Source: Myxococcales bacterium (GTDB lineage Bacteria; Myxococcota_A; Polyangia; Fen-1088). Taken from it: a stretch of DNA of 64,000 nucleotides. Shown here piece after piece: positions 1-9,195 of this stretch. The stretch spans positions 248,001-312,000 of the forward strand of contig JAGTJU010000002.1 of assembly GCA_022184915.1 (NCBI GenBank), in the 5' to 3' direction. Made by a program: the position numbers and the translations under genes. Below the pieces are notes generated by a model that searched no databases, was not told the origin of the DNA, and worked only from the letters and a program-made list of their open reading frames with translations. Within the stretch, counting starts at the first letter, position 1, and every line of letters starts with the position of its first letter.

Positions 1-1024
1 CCCGGAAGCACCGCGCCTGGCCGCGTCTTCCCAGTGCCGCAAGCTCGGTCGGAGCCCTCAGGAAGTAGACGAGCTTGTCGACGAGCTCCGAGGCGTCCCT
101 GTAGGTGATGACTTCCTCGTTTGGCTCGAAGTATTCGCGGATTCCGGGTGTTTCCTGAACGAAGAGGGGGACCCCCATACCCGTCGCTTCAAACAGGCGC
201 ATCGCGGGGGCTTCCGTCTCGCTCAGGTCGATGGGATGGTGCAATGTGGCACGGCCAAGCCGGAGAGCCTTGTACATTTCCAATCCCCAGCGGGGGCCTT
301 GGTCGTGCATGGCTACGCCAGCAGGCATCGGATGGCGGCCGTTCGTCGACAGAAAGTAGGCGAGGGTGAAGGTGTGAGGGCAGCGGAGCTGAGCCTTCGA
401 AAGCTCGAGAAGGAGCGCATTGCGGGCCTTGTGCTCGGCGGTCCACTGGCCAGAGAAGACCAAGTCCCACGTGGGCTGGACGTCTCCACACCGCGCGTAC
501 AGCTCGACCGGAAACCCCGGGTGGTGCCTCTCCACGCGGCGAGCGCCCTGCGCCAGCATCGTACGCCGGCAGTACGACGAATTCGTCAACATGAGATCAA
601 AGGCTGAAAAGTCCGTGGATTCAGGTATGGCAGCCGCTCTCCATCCAAAAACCAAACGAGGCCGGAACGAGAGTCCCCGAATGAACGTCGAGTCGTAAGT
701 GATGGGATCCTGGAAATAGAGAACATCAGGCTTCATGCGCTCGATCTGTATCCGGACCAGATTGTCAGGACGGGAGAGCAAGGATGGGTCGAAACCTTTC
801 TCTTGCAGCCAAAGCGCCTGGGAACGCCCGTCGTTTGTTACGATGGTGCAGGCATCCCATCCGAGTTGATTGAGATGAGGCGCAACCACGTGAGAGGCAC
901 TGAATCCGCCCTGGAGCAGAGAGTCGACGCTCGTGCGCCACGTGGCGTCCGGAGAAGCAGGGCAGGTCCGAAAAAACTCACGGAGGTAACCTTCGTACAC
1001 CGCTGTCACCTGCAGGAACTTCAT
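1..1024 (-). CDS. CgeB-like glycosyltransferase, cut by left window edge
   Basis: The frame is open from the ATG at 1024 to the window edge, so 341 codons are visible and the C-terminus is missing. The visible C-terminal part has the GT-B nucleotide-sugar-binding pattern of the Glyco_trans_1_2 (CgeB) family: MRLFEATGMGVPLF followed by PGIREYFEPNEEVITY and a helix containing ELVDKLVYFL. The N-terminal half (starting MKFLQVTAVYEGYL, with DVLYFQDP near residue 95) fits the matching acceptor domain. The start overlaps the amidotransferase stop as ATGA, which suggests translational coupling. It is the last visible gene of the operon that starts at 8117, and probably transfers the sugar made by the genes before it. 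Donor and acceptor cannot be read from the sequence. Confidence 0.8.
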   Translation of the reverse strand, partial: MKFLQVTAVYEGYLREFFRTCPASPDATWRTSVDSLLQGGFSASHVVAPHLNQLGWDACTIVTNDGRSQALWLQEKGFDPSLLSRPDNLVRIQIERMKPDVLYFQDPITYDSTFIRGLSFRPRLVFGWRAAAIPESTDFSAFDLMLTNSSYCRRTMLAQGARRVERHHPGFPVELYARCGDVQPTWDLVFSGQWTAEHKARNALLLELSKAQLRCPHTFTLAYFLSTNGRHPMPAGVAMHDQGPRWGLEMYKALRLGRATLHHPIDLSETEAPAMRLFEATGMGVPLFVQETPGIREYFEPNEEVITYRDASELVDKLVYFLRAPTELAALGRRGQARCFR

Positions 1025-2727
1025 TGCACCCCTCCCGAGGGGCGGTCACCGTCTATGAACATGCGAAGCCACATGACGAGGTTCATGCGTGACCATGTTT
1101 TGAGGCTGTCGTCCCAGTCCGATGCGGTCCAGCCGCGACGCTCACACTTCTCGAGAAGGGCGTTGCCGATTTCTGGACCCCGCCACCAAGGGTTGTCCCT
1201 CCAGTATTTATGGTTCACGCAGGAGCGCAGGACCGGTCCCAAATCCCCGTTGAACCAGTCGATCATGGGAGCGTTGAACCCAACTTTCGTGCGGCGAGTC
1301 CGGATCTCCTCAGGAACGAGACCCGTCACGGCGTCTCGGAGGATACGCTTCGTAAATCCGCCCCCCAATTTGTCCTCTGGGGGAAGAGAGAAGGCGAAAC
1401 AGACAAGTCGGTAATCCATGAATGGCATGCGCACCTCGATGCCGTGAGCCATGGAGCATCGATCGAAGTTTCGCAAGATCGATGGCAGAAGCGTATGGTG
1501 GAAGTCTCGGTGTAGGGCAGGGCCCAAGTCAGAATAGGGCAGATCGAGGTACCACGGATAACCTGCCAGGAGCTCGTCGCAGCCGTGCCCATCTAGCGAG
1601 ACAAAGACGCCATTTTGCCTCATGAGACGGTAAAGGGACCATGGGGGAAGCGCAATGCCTGGATAGACGTCCTCCATCGACCAAACAGATGCTTCCAGGT
1701 CAGACAGGGCGGCGACGGGGTCGAATCGCCAGAGCGTTTCCCTGACGCCACTATGCCGTACGACAGCCATGGCATGGTCGACCTCATCGATATTCGTGTC
1801 GGGGAATCCTGCAATGAATGCCCTTCGCCAGTCCGGTGGTGCTCGTTCGCTTGGTTCTCCCGCGTGCGCTTGGAGCCAGCTCAGCGCACCGACCACAGAG
1901 GATGAATCCAGGCCGCCGCTCAGGCTCGTTCCGATGGGGATGTCGCTACGGGTGCGAAGGCGAACGGCGTCAAGGAAGAGTTCCCGAAATGCCTCCACCC
2001 GCTCTCCGAATTCCGATGGGGTGTACACGAGGTTCTCCTTCGTATCCCACCATTTGGCAGACTTGACGTTCCCGGAGAGATCGATCTTGAGCCAGTGACC
2101 AGGCATGAGTCTGGTCACATCGCGCATCAAAGTCCGATCGGTCGTTCCCTCGATCGCCTGGCCTGAAGTCAGAGTGGCTGATGCAACCTCTTCGTCACAG
2201 GCGCGCTTGAAACCTTCCAATGCCACGAAAGCCTTGAGCTCCGAAGCGAAGGCGAACCGTGCGTCCTGGACTGAAACGTAGAGAGGCTTGACTCCAAAAC
2301 GATCACGGGCAAGAAACAGCGTCTTGTCATGCTCGTCCCAGATCGCGAACGCAAACATGCCGTTGAAGCGACCGAGACAAGATGAGCCCCATTCCGCATA
2401 TGCGGCCAAAACGACCTCTGTGTCCGTTCGGGTGCGGAAGGTGTGGCCGCGCCTCGACAATTCACGCTGAAGCTCGACGAAGTTGTAGACTTCGCCGTTG
2501 AACGTGATCCACAGACGGTGTCCCTCTTTCGTCACGAACGACATGGGACAGGTCCCTGCGTTCGACGGGTCGAGGACCGATAAGCGCCGATGCCCTAGTC
2601 CAACGTTTCCGTCGATGTAGATGCCGCGTCCGTCGGGGCCGCGATGAGCCAAGGAGTCGGTGAACCGATTCAGAGCCGAAGGCGCAACGGCTCGCTTGAA
2701 GTCTATGATTCCTGCTATGCCGCACAT
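1021..2727 (-). CDS. asnB: Glutamine-dependent asparagine synthetase-type amidotransferase
   Basis: This is a class II glutamine amidotransferase of the AsnB family, 568 residues. I chose the ATG at 2727 because the mature protein must begin with the nucleophilic Cys2 (MCGIAGIIDF); the reading frame stays open further upstream but would bury that Cys. HRGPDG and the FNGEVYN block belong to the N-terminal glutaminase domain. The PPi loop SGGLDSS lies at residues 270-276 of the synthetase domain. GAGGGA-type ribosome binding (GAGGGA) sits about 12 bases upstream. In polysaccharide clusters such enzymes (for example WbpS) amidate the carboxylate of a uronic acid. Given its neighbours, sugar amidation is more likely than asparagine supply, but that is inference. 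Confidence 0.9.
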   Translation of the reverse strand: MCGIAGIIDFKRAVAPSALNRFTDSLAHRGPDGRGIYIDGNVGLGHRRLSVLDPSNAGTCPMSFVTKEGHRLWITFNGEVYNFVELQRELSRRGHTFRTRTDTEVVLAAYAEWGSSCLGRFNGMFAFAIWDEHDKTLFLARDRFGVKPLYVSVQDARFAFASELKAFVALEGFKRACDEEVASATLTSGQAIEGTTDRTLMRDVTRLMPGHWLKIDLSGNVKSAKWWDTKENLVYTPSEFGERVEAFRELFLDAVRLRTRSDIPIGTSLSGGLDSSSVVGALSWLQAHAGEPSERAPPDWRRAFIAGFPDTNIDEVDHAMAVVRHSGVRETLWRFDPVAALSDLEASVWSMEDVYPGIALPPWSLYRLMRQNGVFVSLDGHGCDELLAGYPWYLDLPYSDLGPALHRDFHHTLLPSILRNFDRCSMAHGIEVRMPFMDYRLVCFAFSLPPEDKLGGGFTKRILRDAVTGLVPEEIRTRRTKVGFNAPMIDWFNGDLGPVLRSCVNHKYWRDNPWWRGPEIGNALLEKCERRGWTASDWDDSLKTWSRMNLVMWLRMFIDGDRPSGGVQ

Positions 2728-2732
2728 GAATT

Positions 2733-3389
2733 CTAGTCCCTCAAGTGGGAGGTCTGGAGGCTGCCAAGTCCCGGAAGCATGAGCCAGGGATGGAGCTTCG
2801 ATAGAAGCTCGGCATCGCGAATGCCGTTGCTTACCGCTATCGTGCGTACGCCGAGGGTTTTCCCTGCCTGTATGTCCGTTTCCGTGTCGCCGACAAAGAT
2901 GTCCTGCGCAGTGCAGGTGATGCAGGCCGAATAGACGAGGTTGCACTTGACCTTCCATCCTGGCAGAGCCGTGCTGTTATCCTGGCCCACCAGAACGCTG
3001 CGAAAGTATCCATCTATGCTGAGTTCAAGGAGCTGCTTCTTAACGGAGCGGCTTGAACGCCTTAGCGTGACGAGGTAGAGATTGTAGTCGCCGCAGAGCC
3101 AGCTCAGCGTTGAGTGAATCTCGGGTTGAAGCCTGTCGTGTTCCAGATACGTGGGCGATTCGATCAACGCAAGCTTTCGTGCCTCATACTCCTCGAGGGC
3201 GGCAGGAATTCCGCTCAGAGCCAGGAGCGTGGCGTCGCCTTGACGACTGCGCTTTGCGGCCCAGTACGCTTCGATGGAAACAGGTGTCCCTCCAAGAGCC
3301 TCGACGATGCTTGCGTAGACCAGGTGGTGACGCCGCGACACGTCCAGGAGAGGCCCGTCGAGGTCGATGAACGCGTTCAGTCTCTGCAT
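2733..3389 (-). CDS. HAD-superfamily phosphatase
   Basis: This 218-residue protein has the core HAD motifs: motif I DLDGPLLD (D9 nucleophile, D11 acid/base), motif II Thr at residue 108 in LVTLR, a Lys near 146-148, and motif IV GDTETDIQAG (D168, D172). A helical cap of about 75 residues follows motif I, as in the phosphoglycolate phosphatase group. It overlaps the upstream methyltransferase by 13 bases and lies 5 bases before the amidotransferase, so it is part of the same operon. It probably removes phosphate from a sugar-phosphate intermediate. The substrate cannot be told from sequence. Confidence 0.85.
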   Translation of the reverse strand: MQRLNAFIDLDGPLLDVSRRHHLVYASIVEALGGTPVSIEAYWAAKRSRQGDATLLALSGIPAALEEYEARKLALIESPTYLEHDRLQPEIHSTLSWLCGDYNLYLVTLRRSSRSVKKQLLELSIDGYFRSVLVGQDNSTALPGWKVKCNLVYSACITCTAQDIFVGDTETDIQAGKTLGVRTIAVSNGIRDAELLSKLHPWLMLPGLGSLQTSHLRD

Positions 3390-4120
3390 GGCCGGCCCAC
3401 GACGTAGACGTTCGAGCAGAGCTCTGCAGGGACGTCACGGCTGATCGCATAGATCGCTTCATGCAGAGACGCCGGCCACCCCACCATTTGCTCTTGGGAC
3501 ACGAGTTTGACGTTGAATCCCCCTGACTCCGCGATTTCGTAGTGGCCCGCCATCACGTCGTGACGTAACGAGGCAAGGTCGTAAACGCGCTTGTGTCCGA
3601 CGCGGAGGTCTTGAGGGCCGAGCGCGTAAACGTCGCTGAGTAGGCCCATGGCTACCCCAATGCGGCGGTGAAGTGAGGTGGCGTTCGGAACTGTGAAGAC
3701 CGCGAAGCCGTCATCGTCTACCCACGTCCTGCTGCGGTAAATCAAAGACACGGGATCTTCGAGATGTTCGAGAACGTGGTTCGCAAGCAGGCATGCGGTT
3801 GATACCCCGGGAGCCGGCGTGTAAGTCTCGAATCGTTCGTGGACCAAAACGAGCGATTCGAGGTGCGAGAGTCGAGCGCGAGCTGATTCCAGTAGGGATC
3901 TGGATGCCTCGACGACCACCGCACGCTTAAACCGGCTTGCCATCATCTCGACTAGGCCACCCTCTCCGAGTCCGAGGAAGAGTCCGGAAGTAGGCCGCCC
4001 CATGCGCTCGATGATATCGGCGTTCAGGCGAGCACAGGCGCTCACGACGCTGCTCATGTTCACCTGTCCGATGGCGCTAGAGTAGAACTCGGCGCTGCTC
4101 TCCAAGTCGGAAACGTTCAT
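3377..4120 (-). CDS. Class I SAM-dependent methyltransferase
   Basis: This 247-residue protein has a Rossmann-type SAM site: LFLGLGEGG at residues 47-55 with acidic E71 at the end of strand 2, and the post-motif NHVLEHLEDP at 114-123 that is typical of the Methyltransf_23/11 group. Its start overlaps the preceding SDR stop by four bases (ATGA) and its end overlaps the HAD start by 13. Methyltransferases of this type in glycan operons often put O- or N-methyl groups on the sugar. The substrate is unknown. Confidence 0.8.
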   Translation of the reverse strand: MNVSDLESSAEFYSSAIGQVNMSSVVSACARLNADIIERMGRPTSGLFLGLGEGGLVEMMASRFKRAVVVEASRSLLESARARLSHLESLVLVHERFETYTPAPGVSTACLLANHVLEHLEDPVSLIYRSRTWVDDDGFAVFTVPNATSLHRRIGVAMGLLSDVYALGPQDLRVGHKRVYDLASLRHDVMAGHYEIAESGGFNVKLVSQEQMVGWPASLHEAIYAISRDVPAELCSNVYVVGRPCRD

Positions 4121-4857
4121 CTTGCCACCTTGGTCATGAGGGGCGTCTCCGTCGTGAGGGCTGCCGCGCAGTCTGCAAGCTGTTCGTACAGCGTGCGGTG
4201 TTCTGGCGGGACGGCAGACCAGGGCGCCCCCTCGGAGAGCATGCGGATGAGACTCACGAGCTCCGCATTCGAGACTTGAATCTTTGGGCTGTCGACTACG
4301 CCTCGGAGTCTGACCGCGCGAACAACCGCAGCTGCGGCCTCATCGACATGACAGTAAGTGCGGACGTCGTCCCTCACGTCGAAACGCGGCTCGCCCAGCA
4401 TGTAGTGGCGAAGGAGCTTCGGAATCAACTTCGACGTTTGAGGCTGGCGCGGACCAAATACGCTCGGGAGGCGCACGATGCAAAAGTCATCGCGCTCCCT
4501 TACGAGGGCTTCGGCCTCACGCTTGGACTTCGCGTAAGTGCTCAGGTCTTCCCGGCAAACGTCGGTGGTCGATACGAAGACAATCTTCTGTGTGCCGTAG
4601 GCAGCGAGAAGACGGCGGGTGCCCTCGACGTTTACGGCCCAGTAATCATCTGGCGATACGTCACCTCGGTGGGTAATCAGGGCGGCGGCATGTATTACCG
4701 TGTCGATGTCACGTGGTGCTTGCCCCGGGAGCCGGTCGAATCCCAGGGTGCGCAGGTCTCCCACGAAGGGAACGGTCGTGGCGTTGGAGGCGTTCAAAGC
4801 CGCCACGATCCGGCTTCCAATGAATCCGCGTGACCCCGTTACGAGAACGCGCGACAT
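4117..4857 (-). CDS. NAD(P)-dependent epimerase/dehydratase (extended SDR)
   Basis: This enzyme has the N-terminal dinucleotide-binding motif TGSRGFIG (residues 7-14) and the catalytic YAKSK (Y108, K112), preceded by FVSTTDV. I chose the ATG at 4857 so that the protein begins MSRVLVTGSRGFIG; a longer form would add 27 unrelated residues. At 246 residues it is shorter than the usual 300-330 of nucleotide-sugar epimerases, mainly in the C-terminal substrate domain. It overlaps the ATP-grasp gene by 19 bases and the methyltransferase by 4. It probably acts as an epimerase, dehydratase or reductase on the nucleotide sugar of this operon. Confidence 0.82.
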   Translation of the reverse strand: MSRVLVTGSRGFIGSRIVAALNASNATTVPFVGDLRTLGFDRLPGQAPRDIDTVIHAAALITHRGDVSPDDYWAVNVEGTRRLLAAYGTQKIVFVSTTDVCREDLSTYAKSKREAEALVRERDDFCIVRLPSVFGPRQPQTSKLIPKLLRHYMLGEPRFDVRDDVRTYCHVDEAAAAVVRAVRLRGVVDSPKIQVSNAELVSLIRMLSEGAPWSAVPPEHRTLYEQLADCAAALTTETPLMTKVAR

Positions 4858-5924
4858 AGCTCCTCGTATTGTCGCAACTTGTCCTCGAACTCGGCCTTGT
4901 CGATCAGTACGGGGTTCACGTCGATTCCACGTATCCACAACATGCCAGGCTTGCAGGGGTTCAACACCTCGTAGGGTCCCTCGTAACGTCCCATTGCCAG
5001 TTGAACCAGAATTTCGGGCATGTTGCAGCCAGTTCTGGTGAGAAAGTGATGGGTTGTGAAGAACTTCGCGATGTTGATCTCGGTAGGGTTGGGAATGCGT
5101 TTCAGGTCATACGTAAAGTCTACGCTGAAGATTCCATTGGGATTTGTGTCCGCGGCGCGGATACACGCGATCGCAAGGGCATCGAGCGAGGGTTCCGAGA
5201 TCGTCTCTCCCACCCCCGTCAGCCCAGTGACTCCGGACTGGGCGCGGTTCCCAAATGCCCAGGAGTGTCGCCGTCGTCCCTGAGCTACTACCAGGCGACC
5301 TTCCTGCCAGATGGATTGCCAGGTCACCGTCTCTCGGCTCAGGTGCTCGGCCGCGACGGCCCGACCCCACGCTTGACTATGGTCGAGGTGTGCGCGGGCT
5401 GTCTCGAAGGTGGGGCGTGACAAGGAGCCTTTTCCGGCGGCGCCAATCGTTTCGCGAATCCATATGTCTTCGCCGAATGCGGAGAATGCCTCCTTGAGGT
5501 CTGAGGGGTCGTTGAGGAGTACGTTTTTCGGTACTTTGATCCCTGCGTCACGCCAGATGCAGTAGGAAGACCACTTGTCACGTAAGCGCTCGATGGTTGT
5601 CTGTGACGGCATGAACAGACGACAACCTGTCGCCTCGATCTGAGTCCGAAACTTTCCGATCGTGTAGGCTTCCACCTCCGGCTGTGAATGCAAGACGTCA
5701 ACCTTCTCGCGCTTGATGAGCTCGAGCAGGAAGGGCAAATACCGCGGGTCGCCCGCTTTGGGACAAAGGTAAGCGGTGTCTACCTCGGAGCGATGCAGGT
5801 TATGAGGATCGCAATCCGTTCCGATCAGTCTGTAAAATCGTCCTTGCGGGTCGGCGTCTCGAAGACTTCGCGTAAAGCTGAGTGTGGAGGGGCCGCCCGA
5901 AGCGGTTGCCAGAACCGTGATCAC
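4839..5924 (-). CDS. ATP-grasp ligase (carbamoyl-phosphate synthase-like)
   Basis: The order of segments in this 361-residue protein fits an ATP-grasp fold: a Rossmann-like preATP domain (ITVLATASGGPSTLSF, then IGTDCDPHN), a DKWSSYCIWRDAG helix, the nucleotide-binding stretch IRETIGAAGKGS, and a metal-site strand FSVDFTYD followed by EINIAKFFTTHH. I chose the GTG at 5924 because AAGGAG lies five bases before it and it overlaps the aminotransferase stop as GTGA. An upstream ATG (5942) has no such signal. ATP-grasp enzymes join a carboxylate to an amine or similar nucleophile through an acyl phosphate. In this operon it could attach an amino acid or other acyl group to the amino sugar; that is inference. 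Confidence 0.8.
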   Translation of the reverse strand: MITVLATASGGPSTLSFTRSLRDADPQGRFYRLIGTDCDPHNLHRSEVDTAYLCPKAGDPRYLPFLLELIKREKVDVLHSQPEVEAYTIGKFRTQIEATGCRLFMPSQTTIERLRDKWSSYCIWRDAGIKVPKNVLLNDPSDLKEAFSAFGEDIWIRETIGAAGKGSLSRPTFETARAHLDHSQAWGRAVAAEHLSRETVTWQSIWQEGRLVVAQGRRRHSWAFGNRAQSGVTGLTGVGETISEPSLDALAIACIRAADTNPNGIFSVDFTYDLKRIPNPTEINIAKFFTTHHFLTRTGCNMPEILVQLAMGRYEGPYEVLNPCKPGMLWIRGIDVNPVLIDKAEFEDKLRQYEELCRAFS

Positions 5925-7021
5925 AGGAGCTCCTTGAGGCACCTACAGACGTGGTCGAGCTGGTCGAGTGTCATTTCGGGGTAGAGCGGCAAGGAGAGCA
6001 GACGCCCCATCGCGGTGTACGCATTCGGAAAATCCTCAGGAGTGTGCTCGAGATGCTTGAATGCCGCCAAGAATGGCAAGGCGATGGGGTACTGAATCCC
6101 CGTGTGGATTCCCTTCTGCTCGAGCCCCTCGCGCACCCGCTCCCTGTCGCGCACCTGAATGACGTAGAGATGGAAGACGTGAGTGGATTCGGCGGGCGTC
6201 GACGGCAGCTGTATCCCTGGTAAGCCACGCAGACGCTCCGTATAGGCTTCGGCAAGCGAGATGCGTCGACGCGTCCACTCCTTGAGGTGGGGCAGCTTGG
6301 CGCTCAGAACTGCTGCTTGCAGGCCGTCAAGACGGCTGTTGCGTCCCTGGAACGCATGGTCGAACTTTCCAGTGCGCCCGTGGTTTCCAAGCTGCCTCAG
6401 ACGCAAGGCGAGCGCGTCGTCGCTGCACGCAATGCCCCCCGCATCCCCATAGGCGCCCAGGTTCTTTCCTGGAAAGAAGCTGAAGGTCGCAGCGTCGCCC
6501 ATGGTGCCCACCGGCCGGCCACGATGGCGGGCGCCGTGAGCCTGCGCGCAGTCTTCTAGTAGGTACAGCCCATGCTTCTTCGCGAGGGCTGCGAGCTCAT
6601 CCATCTGAGCAGGAAGGCCGTATAGGTGTACGGCTATGATGGCCTTCGTTCTTTGCGTAATCTTCGCTTCGATCTTGCTCGGGTCGAGCGTATACAGATG
6701 CGGGTGGTTGTCCACGAATACCACGGTGGCCCCTACGGAGGTCACCGCTTCAGCTGTGGAGATCCAGGTGTTTGCGGGTACGAGAACCTCGTCGCCGGGG
6801 CCGATTTCCAGTGACTCGAGGGCCATTTCGATGGCGTCGGTACCGTTTGCACAACCAACGAAGTGCTTGCTTTCGTTCCAGGCAGCAAACTCTCGTTCGA
6901 AGCGCTCCACGAAGGGGCCCTTGATATAGGCGCTTTCGCGGATGACGGCGGCCAAGGCGGCGTCCACCTCAGGCTTGATCGTCAGGTACTGCTCGTAGAG
7001 ATCGTTGAAGGGAACGTGCAT
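5921..7021 (-). CDS. DegT/DnrJ/EryC1/StrS-family sugar aminotransferase
   Basis: This PLP-dependent enzyme of 366 residues transaminates keto-sugar nucleotides. The family pattern is clear: GCANGTDAIEMAL (phosphate-binding turn), VPANTWISTAEAV, LLEDCAQAHGA (D157 facing the pyridine nitrogen) and FFPGKNLGAYGDAG with the Schiff-base Lys186. The ATG at 7021 is preceded by GAGGAG and lies just after the dehydrogenase stop. Its pairing with a Gfo/Idh/MocA dehydrogenase mirrors WbpB/WbpE of Pseudomonas, which make a 3-amino uronic acid. The matching N-acetyltransferase (WbpD) is not in the window. Confidence 0.92.
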   Translation of the reverse strand: MHVPFNDLYEQYLTIKPEVDAALAAVIRESAYIKGPFVERFEREFAAWNESKHFVGCANGTDAIEMALESLEIGPGDEVLVPANTWISTAEAVTSVGATVVFVDNHPHLYTLDPSKIEAKITQRTKAIIAVHLYGLPAQMDELAALAKKHGLYLLEDCAQAHGARHRGRPVGTMGDAATFSFFPGKNLGAYGDAGGIACSDDALALRLRQLGNHGRTGKFDHAFQGRNSRLDGLQAAVLSAKLPHLKEWTRRRISLAEAYTERLRGLPGIQLPSTPAESTHVFHLYVIQVRDRERVREGLEQKGIHTGIQYPIALPFLAAFKHLEHTPEDFPNAYTAMGRLLSLPLYPEMTLDQLDHVCRCLKELL

Positions 7022-7031
7022 GAAGGACTCC

Positions 7032-8117
7032 TCAGGAAGCCGACTTCTGTGCGAGGGCCGGTGCGTCAACAGGTGTCAAGCTTCTTTCAAGCCTCTGCGT
7101 GGGCGATTTTGCTGCGACCCATGACAGAATCCGCAGGACGCGGGCCGCATGAAGAGGGCCCGTCAAGCACTCGCTTCGCCCTTCGATGCAGTCGAAGAAG
7201 TGATCGAGTTCCTGTGCGAGGGGTTCCGATTGGGGAATTTCTGGGGTGTGCACCTTCCCGGCTCTGTTTCCGAAGTGCATGTTTCCCGTCGATCCGTCGT
7301 AAGCCATGCCTTCGCCCAGGACGTGAAAGCGATCGATTCCCTTGTCGTGAATCTGGATCTTGTTGGCCTGCGTGTCGTCGTAGACAGCCATGGCATCAGA
7401 GCCCACGATGACGAGCTTTCTCACGCGCTGGGGGTCGAGCCAGCTCACGTGAATGTTGGCGATCACCTTGTTCGGATAGGTGATGCTTAGGAAGCTGACA
7501 TCTTCAACGCCCTTTTGTACGTAGGCCATTCCGTTGCGGGAGACACTGAGCGGGGTGGGGTCGCCGAGAAGAAACTGCATGATGCTCACATCGTGGGGAG
7601 CAAAGTTCCATAGAGCGTCGACATCCGAGCGGATGCGGCCGAGGTTGAGTCGCTGGCTATACATGTACCGAACCTGGCCAAGGACGCCTTCTTCGATTGA
7701 CTGCTTGATGAAGCGGACGGCGTTCTCGTAGATGAAGGTGTGCCCCACCATGGCCGTGAGCCGCTTTTGGGCGGCCAGCCCGCCGAGCTCCTCAACTTCC
7801 GCAACGGAAGTGGCCATGGGCTTTTCGACGAGAATGTGTTTGCCCGACAGGAGGGCCTTGCGACCAAGCTCGAAGTGCGTGGCGGCGGGCGTGGCGACGA
7901 CGACGGCGTCGATGTCGTTGCGCTCGAACACCTGGTTGGGGTCGTGGCAGACGGCGACTCCCGGATGCGTCGTCTCGACGTACGAACGACGTTCCGCGGA
8001 CACGTCCACGACGAGGGCCACCTCGCAGCGGTCGTTCTGCACCAGGTTGCGAAGAAGGTTCGGACCCCAATACCCGACCCCCAGCTGCGCCACTTTCAAC
8101 TTTCCACCAAGTTTCAT
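7032..8117 (-). CDS. Gfo/Idh/MocA-family nucleotide-sugar dehydrogenase
   Basis: This is an NAD(P)-dependent oxidoreductase of 361 residues. The dinucleotide motif LGVGYWGPN is at residues 12-20, and the catalytic EKP (Lys99) follows GKHILV. WNFAPHDVSIMQFLLG is the conserved His-containing helix of the family. The ATG at 8117 begins MKLGGKLKVAQLG; a longer form would add an Arg-rich stretch with no family character. It is the first gene of the eight-gene operon, followed by the aminotransferase after 10 bases. By analogy to WbpB it would oxidise a nucleotide sugar (C3 or a neighbouring carbon) to the keto form used by the aminotransferase. Confidence 0.88.
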   Translation of the reverse strand: MKLGGKLKVAQLGVGYWGPNLLRNLVQNDRCEVALVVDVSAERRSYVETTHPGVAVCHDPNQVFERNDIDAVVVATPAATHFELGRKALLSGKHILVEKPMATSVAEVEELGGLAAQKRLTAMVGHTFIYENAVRFIKQSIEEGVLGQVRYMYSQRLNLGRIRSDVDALWNFAPHDVSIMQFLLGDPTPLSVSRNGMAYVQKGVEDVSFLSITYPNKVIANIHVSWLDPQRVRKLVIVGSDAMAVYDDTQANKIQIHDKGIDRFHVLGEGMAYDGSTGNMHFGNRAGKVHTPEIPQSEPLAQELDHFFDCIEGRSECLTGPLHAARVLRILSWVAAKSPTQRLERSLTPVDAPALAQKSAS

Positions 8118-8278
8118 TCGGGTTCTCCGGCGTTTTTTTCCCGAGGTGTGGCCCGAACTGGCCCCGCGCGACCTCGCGAAGGTCGAATGCAACGGGTATG
8201 CCGGTGAATCGGCGAGAAAACGTCAGGATCCTGGCGCTGGCGGACAGGTTCGGAGGGCGGAAGCGGCCCCACCGCCCG

Positions 8279-8947
8279 TCATGGATTTGACGGTGGCTCT
8301 GCCAAAGCGGCGTCGTACTCGGGGATGGGCGGCGCCGGGGCGGCCAGGGTTTCGAGCTTCTTCACCAGCGGATGCTCCCAAATGGCTTCGCTGAAGCGAG
8401 CGGCGCCCGGGCTCAAGGGGACGCCATAGGTGCGGAAGCGGGAGACCACGGGCATGTACATGCAGTCGGCGATGGAAAAGCCGCCCAGCAGGTAGTCCCC
8501 CGAGGTGGTGGCCATGCACGCCTCCCAGATGTCTTGAATCCGCGCGATCTCGTGCGCCAGGCCGGGGGCGCTGGGCGTCTTCGTCGCGCGCGCCCGGAGG
8601 TTCATGGGCATGTGATTTCGGATGAGGGGGAACCCACTCACCATCTCGCAGGCGAGGGCGCGGCCGCGCGCGCGTAGCTGGGGGTCGGTTGGCCACAGCT
8701 GCGCGTGCGGGAAGCGCTCCGCCAGAGTTTCACAGATGGCAAGTGATTCGTGAACGCTGGAGGGCCCATCGATCAAAATCGGAACCCGTCCGGCTCCCGA
8801 GAACGAGAGAATCTTTTCTTTCCAACCCGGGTCCGTTTTCATTCCCACGTCGAAAAATCGATAGGCCGCTCCCGTCTGCTCGAGGGCCAGCCAGACCCGT
8901 ACAGTCCACGAGGAGTAGTTCAGCGAAGCCCCAACCAGACGTAGCAT
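8279..8947 (-). CDS. Glutathione S-transferase family protein
   Basis: This 222-residue protein has the two-domain GST layout: a thioredoxin-like N-terminal part with a putative catalytic Ser in NYSSWTVR (residues 10-17), the cis-Pro turn GRVPILID and the glutathione-gamma-Glu contact VHESLAICETLAERFP, then a helical C-terminal domain with DYLLGGFSIADCMY, the N-capping box of GSTs. The Ser-type start resembles zeta-like or YfcF-like bacterial GSTs. It stands 161 bases upstream of the glycan operon on the same strand but has no obvious link with it. Confidence 0.85.
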   Translation of the reverse strand: MLRLVGASLNYSSWTVRVWLALEQTGAAYRFFDVGMKTDPGWKEKILSFSGAGRVPILIDGPSSVHESLAICETLAERFPHAQLWPTDPQLRARGRALACEMVSGFPLIRNHMPMNLRARATKTPSAPGLAHEIARIQDIWEACMATTSGDYLLGGFSIADCMYMPVVSRFRTYGVPLSPGAARFSEAIWEHPLVKKLETLAAPAPPIPEYDAALAEPPSNP

Positions 8948-9195
8948 GACGCGATGGTAGAGGGCGGCCTCGGAAAATCCAAGGGCTTTGCGTCGGATTC
9001 GCCCATTTCCACCGGTTGAACTCGGTCGATATCCTTTGTCGGATGGATCATGAAGGTTTGCCCGATGGATGGCGCTGCATGCGAAAGAAATCGTATGAGA
9101 GTGCTTGGTTCACGTTGGCCGAAGCCGCGGAGCGGGGGGTAAGCTCCGCAGTCGAATCCACGTGAGTGACTCGTCTTTTTTGGAAAGGACCAATC

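Noticed and set aside
1021-2958. Longer 645-residue form of the AsnB-like protein
   Set aside because: The extra 77 residues are Arg/His-rich, overlap the HAD gene and would bury the nucleophilic Cys2, so the start is 2727.
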